A program made the translations under genes and the position numbers. Positions 58,870-64,000 of a stretch of 64,000 nt of DNA are shown one piece after another. Source of the DNA: Panorpa germanica (taxonomy: Eukaryota; Arthropoda; Insecta; Mecoptera; Panorpidae); NCBI GenBank assembly GCA_963678705.1, contig OY783207.1:20372001-20436000 (forward strand), read 5' to 3'. The first letter of the stretch is position 1. Each line of letters opens with the position of its first letter. Below the pieces are notes generated by a model. It saw only the letters and a program-made list of their open reading frames with translations, did not search any database and was not told where the DNA came from.

Positions 58870-59161
58870 GTATTTGTAAGTATATACTTACATACATATG
58901 TATGTATTTAAATACTTTTGAATAGTATTTGTGCACATCTCTGCTCATGATGTCGTCATCAAACCAAGCATGCCTTGTGACCAATAAACACAGTCGCTCA
59001 AAACTGTACAAAACCAATTTTAAATCAGTTTAGTTTCGTTCGTGCCGTGTGTGTTCTCTCACTCGTATACACGTGCGTTCCTCACTAACAACACAGTTGC
59101 ATTCTCATTCGGTTCGGGCAGATCGGTTTGCAATCAGTCGACTCATGTGCGAACGGCCTAT
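58870..59161. mobile_element. Truncated, inverted copy of the presenilin-intron MITE
   Basis: CACATCTCTGCTCATGATG, the CAGTCGCTCAAAAC block and the end TGCAATCAGTCGACTCATGT GCGAACGGCCTA read in the reverse orientation of 36342-36728. Confidence 0.75.
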
Positions 59162-59657
59162 TTCCAATAAAAACACAAAAATAGGAAACGAAAAGATTTT
59201 GATTTCCGCCTAGTGCGGTCACACCGGTTGAGTCGTACCTTGTTACATATTTTCTCAGACCACCTTTTGTACCACAGATTGGCAATCAAAGGATGTATGG
59301 GACCGCCCATACACCTGTACAAAGGAGAATTCCTCAACAACGTAATAATACTTAGAATTACATCTAAATATATCCAGCTAAGTTTCATGTGAAGGTCAAA
59401 ACAAGAAAAACGGAAAATTACACATACAGTTTTCTAGAATATTATGACAATATTTTGTAGGTTCTGGAAAACGTTTTAAATTGAAATAACATAAATTACT
59501 GGTTTCAAATTGTGCGTTCTATAACAAAAAGTTTTTTCAGCAGTCAGTAGCGTAGATTTTTCGGTATTGTAGAATTTATTTGCAGGAAAAGTCCAATTTT
59601 TTTAAATAAGTCTTCAATTCAATAAGACGTCATGTCCGATTCCTAACCCTTATCCTT

Positions 59658-59910
59658 CTAATGGGTTTGTGAACTCATTTTTTTAAGTAGTTTTTTTAAT
59701 GTTTGATTGAAATTATTGTTAATATATGTATATTGACTTTTACTTTTTAAATATATAAACGGATCTCTTTAATAAATAAACAGACAAAAAAACTATTTTA
59801 ATTTTAAATAATAATTTTAATGATTAATATCTCCTAAAATATAAGGAGTTATTAAAAAATATTAGGACATTTGAAGTTCATTTTTCTAAGGTCAATCAGT
59901 CAATCTTAAA
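59658..59910 (+). mobile_element. TTGTGAAC-subfamily MITE
   Basis: CTAATGGGTTTGTGAACTCA at the left end, followed by the ATTGAAATTATTGTTAATAT block and, near 59820, TTAATATCTCCTAAAATATA as in the long family copy. Confidence 0.65.
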
Positions 59911-59967
59911 TAAAGATCAAAATAAATATCATCTCGAAACGGGCATAATTAGGCTACTTAAGTAGCC

Positions 59968-60423
59968 TAATGGGCTTGTGTCCTCATTTTTTAGTGGCTT
60001 TTAGGGGCTTGTGTCCTTATTTTTCAATTGTTGATTGAAATTGATGTTAATAAATGTGTATTGGCGTGTCTATTTTATTAAATATCTAAATATTGACGGA
60101 GATATAGTAATTAAAAGTTTGAATTGTAGTTTTAGCGCTAGAAATGGTCGGCCATATTTGTATGACGTGAAATGCATTTTAACGTCAGTTATTTGTTGAG
60201 TAGGTCAGTGCTGTGGTAATGTTCTGTAGCTGTTGGTAGTCAAATAATCAAGTCAAGTCAAAGAATAATAAGTTTTAATAACCGACCATCCTAGCGCTAA
60301 AATTACAATTCCTCAACATTTAGATATTTAATAAAATAGACACGCCAAAACACATTTATTAACATCAATTTCAATCAACAATTGAGAAATCGACCACTAA
60401 AAAATGAATACACAAGCCCATTA
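59968..60423. mobile_element. GGGCTTGTGTCC-family foldback copy upstream of the odorant receptor
   Basis: Left end TAATGGGCTTGTGTCCTC, right end CACAAGCCCATTA. The first about 150 bp (59985-60140) return in reverse complement at about 60290-60423, including GCGCTA and the TGTCTATTTTATTAAATATC block, so the element is a large hairpin. Its right end lies about 180 bp before the odorant receptor ATG. Confidence 0.85.
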
Positions 60424-60604
60424 AACACGTTGACTAACATAGAAAAACCCCCACGTTTCGACGACTGTGGTAGCCGTATTTTAAAACTATCAACATCTAT
60501 TCTCTGAACGCGACAGCAGTAGTTTCTTCTTCAGTTCAGTGGAGGGCAGTAAGCCAGCTAGATACACCGGTTGATTTCATTGTACACGATTCAATAATAC
60601 TAAA

Positions 60605-63600
60605 ATGACAAGTACAGCAGAACAAGACTTTGAGGGTAACATGCTTCTTCTGGGAAGAGTTTCTTCAATTATTGGGCACAGTTTAACAGATGACTCCTGG
60701 TACAGATTTCCTAAACGACTGGTACGCTGGGTTTATCAAATGTACCTTTGTACAACTTTTATAGCCATGTATCATTCGATTATCGAAAACAAAGGCGATA
60801 TTTCCATCGTGGCCAACAACAACATCTACATAGCCTCTGTCACGGAAAGCATGCTAAAGCTAGTGCTGTACTCGTCCATCAGACCCCAACTCATCGAGCT
60901 AGTTAAGAAGGTCAGAACATTTCGCCAAACTTCAGTGCAGACAGAACGCGAAATCGAAATCGTCACGATCTATACGAAGCAATCGAAAATAATATTTCGA
61001 GCAGTGGCGCTGATGTATGTGACAATATTGTGCAGCTTCTTTGCGCTACCGTTGATACTTCGTTTGGATCGATTACCATTAGTTTTTTATTTGCCAATTG
61101 GTCCAAAATCGGAAATGCCTTATTTTGCAATTAATTACGCTCACCAATTTTTGGCTACAACAATTGTTGTGTCAGCTTTCGGGGCAATCGATATTCTTTT
61201 TGTATTTTTGTTACAAGAAGCGTGTCTACAGCTGGATATCATCGTCGAAAAGTTATCGCACGTGGGAGAACCTTCTAAGGATGGAGAAGTCTCTCAGGAA
61301 GAACAGAAGAAGATCTTGAAACATATTCACATTCTGCATATGGAATCGAGAGAGTGAGTAGATTGTTCTAAGTTTAATGAGGTATCGAGAATCTTCGATT
61401 TTGATTAACGGACCAGCGCTATATTGACTAGGTTCCCTTGTTAGCAAGTTTATTTATTCATTAACTTATTGAAGTAAGCTTCCACAGAAATGACCTGCTC
61501 GCAACAAATTCTCACAATAAATAAATCACCTGCGTTTGATGCGAGCAGTGTGGACCTGTGAACGCATACCTTTCATGATGTACGAGGCATGTTTTTTAAG
61601 TAAGTACCGTTTTGCGATTCCGCCTTTGCAGCGCTACGGTCGGCGTTCCGCGTATGCGCGCTGGTTACCTACATCTCTTGTCTACGCACTGACGCCATTA
61701 CAGTCTGATTCTTCATTGTATACGTTGTTTACTGAGTGTTTTAGATGCCTCCGACAATCGTGAATCCCGCTGATTGTGAAGTACGGGCTGTTATACGATT
61801 TCTTAGTGCTAAAGGCGTAAATCCGATCGATATTCATCGTGAGATCTGTGAAGTTTACGGACAAAACATTATGAGTGATGGAATGGTAAGGAAATGGGTG
61901 AGAGCATTTAAAGATGGCCAAAGACGTGGCAAGTTGAGTAAGGGTATCGTTTTGCTGCATGACAATGCCCGTCCACATGTGGCTAATCGGACCAAAGATC
62001 TCATCAAATCTTTTAAATGGGAAACTCTAGATCATCCTCCATACAGCCCTGATCTGGCGCCCAGCGACTACCATTTGTTCCTGCACTTGAAGAAACACCT
62101 GGGTGGTCAGCGTCTTCAAGACGATAACGAAGTCAAAACAGTTGTGATACAGTGGTTAACAAGTCAGGCGGCAGAATTTTATGAGGAGGGTATTCAAAAA
62201 CTGGTGCCACGTTATGACAAGTGCCTCAATATTCACGGAAATTATGTAGAAAAGTAGATTAAGGTTTCATGTAAAAATAAAATTATTGAGATATCTTTGC
62301 ACGTCTTTTTTTAATTCCAAAACGGTACTTACTTAAAAAACACGCCTCGTAGCTAACATTATAAAGCCTAATTACCTTATAAATAATTGAAAGACAGGTG
62401 AGAGAAGTACAGCTGCGATACCGAATCTATAAATTTAATTACAGCTAACATTAACTTTATATAAATGTTGTTGGAAAATATTGACACTAGTGGCGACTGT
62501 ACTAATTCTAATGTTCTAATTCATTTTAGATTCATCAGTGAAGTTGATACTGGATTTTCCGGGATGATGTTTTTCCTTTTCGCCTCCAGGACTTATGGAA
62601 TAACTTTCCTCATGTTTAGCGCCACCTCGGTGAGTTTATATTTATACGTGGCGCATAAATTTGTTAGTAGAATTCATGTTTAGACTCAAGCGCTTTTAAT
62701 TATAGGCAACATAGGCAGGTGCCTTAGGGGCCGCGCCAAAAAAAAAAATTGTTTCAGGATTGATAATTTATGTTTCAATTACCTGCTTTCTTTTATTTCT
62801 CTCTCGGAGATTTTCGGAAATAATTAATTTGCTTTTTCCCATTTTTACTGCAAAATACATCCTACTTTAAATGTTTTTAAAGTCTTCTGAAAGTACCGGA
62901 GACACTTGGTCAAAATACTAAAAAACATAAAAACTGAAAAATCTGTCTGACAAAAAGTAAATGCTAAAAAAATTAAATAATAAAACCTAATAAAAAAAAC
63001 TCTCGCAAGTCAAAGTAAAGTACGTAAGACGAACAAACCTTGACCTTCTGCACTTAAGGAAGAACATAGAATAAAATGTTTAAAAGACATAGTTTTTAAG
63101 GACCTTTTGAAAAGAAAACAGTTAGCCATCCTAGTTGGCACTTGGCCTAACCGACAATGCATTTTCGTTGCTCATGTTTTTATTTTTATTTTCATTTTCA
63201 TTTATAGCGGAGTAAACGCGAGTCTTAAGCAGAGTAAATAATTTTTGGGAACTGGTAAATTCTTGTCCGATTTCGACGATTTCTTTTTGTTAAAATGTTG
63301 ATAATTTAAAATATTAAAACCCTTAGCTCCATTCCCACTCTCTGTTTTTATTTTTAATTTAAGGTTTTAACTTAAATGTAGTTTTGAATTTGTGAAATCA
63401 TGTGTCCTATAATATAAATTATTTTGTAATAATTACTATTTGTATTTAATATAAATTATTGTATTTTATATAATTAACTTTATTTCTTTATACTTCACAA
63501 ACTGGAATTTACATTTTAAGTTAAAACCTTAAGGTTTACTAGTTTAAAATTAAAAGCAGGAAAACAGGAAAAAAAGGTAAACAGGAAAAAGTCGATAATT

Positions 63601-64000
63601 TATATATCTGTCTAGTTTGTTCTCATACTACGCATAGATGCTTCTCGCTTACTCATTAATAGATACTAAGCAAAAACATTTAAATTATAAGAAAAACAAA
63701 AGTTTACTTATTATTTTAAAATAAAGAAATTGCAGATCACATTGTGCAGTAATTAATGTAGAGACTTGCTTTTTTCTTATCTTCTACAATGTTTTCACTT
63801 CACTTAAAAAACAATTTTCTTTCCAATTAAGATTATCTAATAATAATAAAAACATTTTATGTGAGCATGTGATTTTTTAAGAGAAATGCACTACTTGAAG
63901 AATTAAAATTCAACTTTTTCAGTCTGCAGAATTTGATGTAGCTGTACTACTAGTGTCCTTGTGTTTTCAAATATTTTTGTGGAGCTATTTTGGAGAGCAA
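60605..64000 (+). CDS. Insect odorant receptor (7tm_6 family), first three exons, 3'-partial
   Basis: Exons 60605-61353, 62530-62629 and 63923-64000 (continuing past the window) join in phases 2 and 0, giving 309 residues of a protein whose family is usually about 380-420 long. The product would be a ligand-gated cation channel subunit in olfactory neuron dendrites, acting with Orco. Seen: a short cytosolic N-terminus, hydrophobic segments, no signal peptide, and the typical ending of the visible part, LCFQIFLWSYFGEQ, matching the family's Y-C-x-x-G-E-like block before TM7. Exon 1 codes for roughly TM1-TM4. Two overlapping TCAGT initiator-like words lie at 60531-60540, about 70 bp before the ATG. 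A foldback MITE ends about 180 bp upstream, and a mariner sits in intron 1. No stop or frameshift is seen in the visible exons. Confidence 0.88.
61583..62349 (+). mobile_element. Internally deleted mariner transposon
   Basis: Terminal inverted repeats of 30-31 bp (left 61583-61613, starting CGAGGCATG; right 62320-62349, ending CACGCCTCG) differ by one substitution and one base of a T run. A TA dinucleotide flanks each end (61581-61582 and 62350-62351), the mariner target-site duplication. Length is 767 bp against about 1.3 kb for a complete element. It is inserted in intron 1 of the odorant receptor, in the same orientation. Confidence 0.93.
61745..62257 (+). pseudogene. Mariner transposase lacking the first catalytic Asp region
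   Basis: A continuous 170-codon frame. It has the N-terminal helix-turn-helix part of mariner transposase (residues 1 to about 59, up to a GQRRG-like point), then jumps directly to the region around the second Asp (HDNARPH) and the third (YSPDLAPSDYHLF), the D34D half of the catalytic triad. The roughly 170 residues containing the WVPH-type block and the first catalytic Asp are absent. The deletion is in frame, so a shortened protein that might bind the ends but cannot cut could still be made. Confidence 0.88.
62630..63922 (+). other. Intron 2 of the odorant receptor
   Basis: A 1.3-kb AT-rich intron with A/T homopolymer runs. A short GC-richer patch at 62705-62740 (AGGTGCCTTAGGGGCC) resembles wording in the GC-rich repeat at 17395-17705. 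No coding signal is seen. Confidence 0.55.

Larger units (their letters stand above)
55490..60604. other. Gene-free region between the zinc-finger gene and the odorant receptor
   Basis: Holds the 145-bp tandem array, LINE tail (57360-57780), MITEs (57806-58278, 58693-58840, 58870-59161, 59658-59910, 59968-60423) and unassigned AT-rich sequence at 56050-56980 and 59170-59650. No coding exon supported. Confidence 0.55.
61354..62529 (+). other. Intron 1 of the odorant receptor
   Basis: Apart from the mariner (61583-62349), about 400 bp of AT-rich intron remain. Donor is GTGAGT and acceptor TTTTAG. Confidence 0.7.

Noticed and set aside
1-64000. CRISPR arrays, prokaryotic operons or integrated bacterial DNA
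   Set aside because: No spaced direct repeats of the right kind, no Shine-Dalgarno-led gene clusters, and all genes are spliced or eukaryotic in type.

Overview
The window is AT-rich, intron-rich eukaryotic DNA from an insect. The order is probably Hymenoptera: there is a chemosensory 7tm_6 odorant receptor gene, an insect-type presenilin, and decayed hAT, mariner, R1/jockey-like LINE and tRNA-SINE copies of kinds familiar from wasp, ant and bee genomes. Species cannot be read from the sequence. Gene models below were built by hand from open frames and GT/AG sites; every internal exon junction listed keeps the reading frame.

Layout. 1-4161: no supported gene, only transposon debris (LINE 3' tails, MITE ends, a SINE). 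4162-20680 (+): 15 coding exons of a large zinc-finger/ELM2/SANT corepressor-type protein of the TRERF1/ZNF541/MIDEAS group, whose first exon(s) are not found; its introns hold two TTAA-flanked MITEs, a hAT deletion derivative, a Helitron-like element and other repeats. 20681-33762: a 13-kb gene-free stretch with foldback and MITE copies. 33763-38186 (+): a complete nine-exon presenilin (gamma-secretase catalytic subunit). 39458-43800 (-): a six-exon, 889-residue nuclear-type coiled-coil protein of unknown family, with many SUMO-interaction-like motifs and a 58-residue internal duplication. 45308-47272 (-): an intact one-exon tnp2-like transposase ORF. 48807-50689 (+): a two-exon small lysine-rich protein (SMKR1 family). 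51372-55489 (-): a C2H2 zinc-finger protein whose N-terminus looks like half of a SIAH-type RING. 55490-60604: transposon debris, tandem repeats and MITEs. 60605-64000 (+): the first three exons of an odorant receptor that runs off the window, with an internally deleted mariner in intron 1.

The genes are functionally unrelated neighbours (chromatin, intramembrane proteolysis, possible SUMO biology, chemosensation). The most unusual material is the putative poly-SIM protein, the half-RING zinc-finger protein, a perfect 70-bp palindrome just upstream of the SMKR1 homologue, the intact tnp2-like ORF, and repeat families with clear termini (TTAA MITE pair, GGGCTTGTGTCC family, recurring LINE tails). 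No operon, CRISPR array or free-standing tRNA/rRNA gene was seen.
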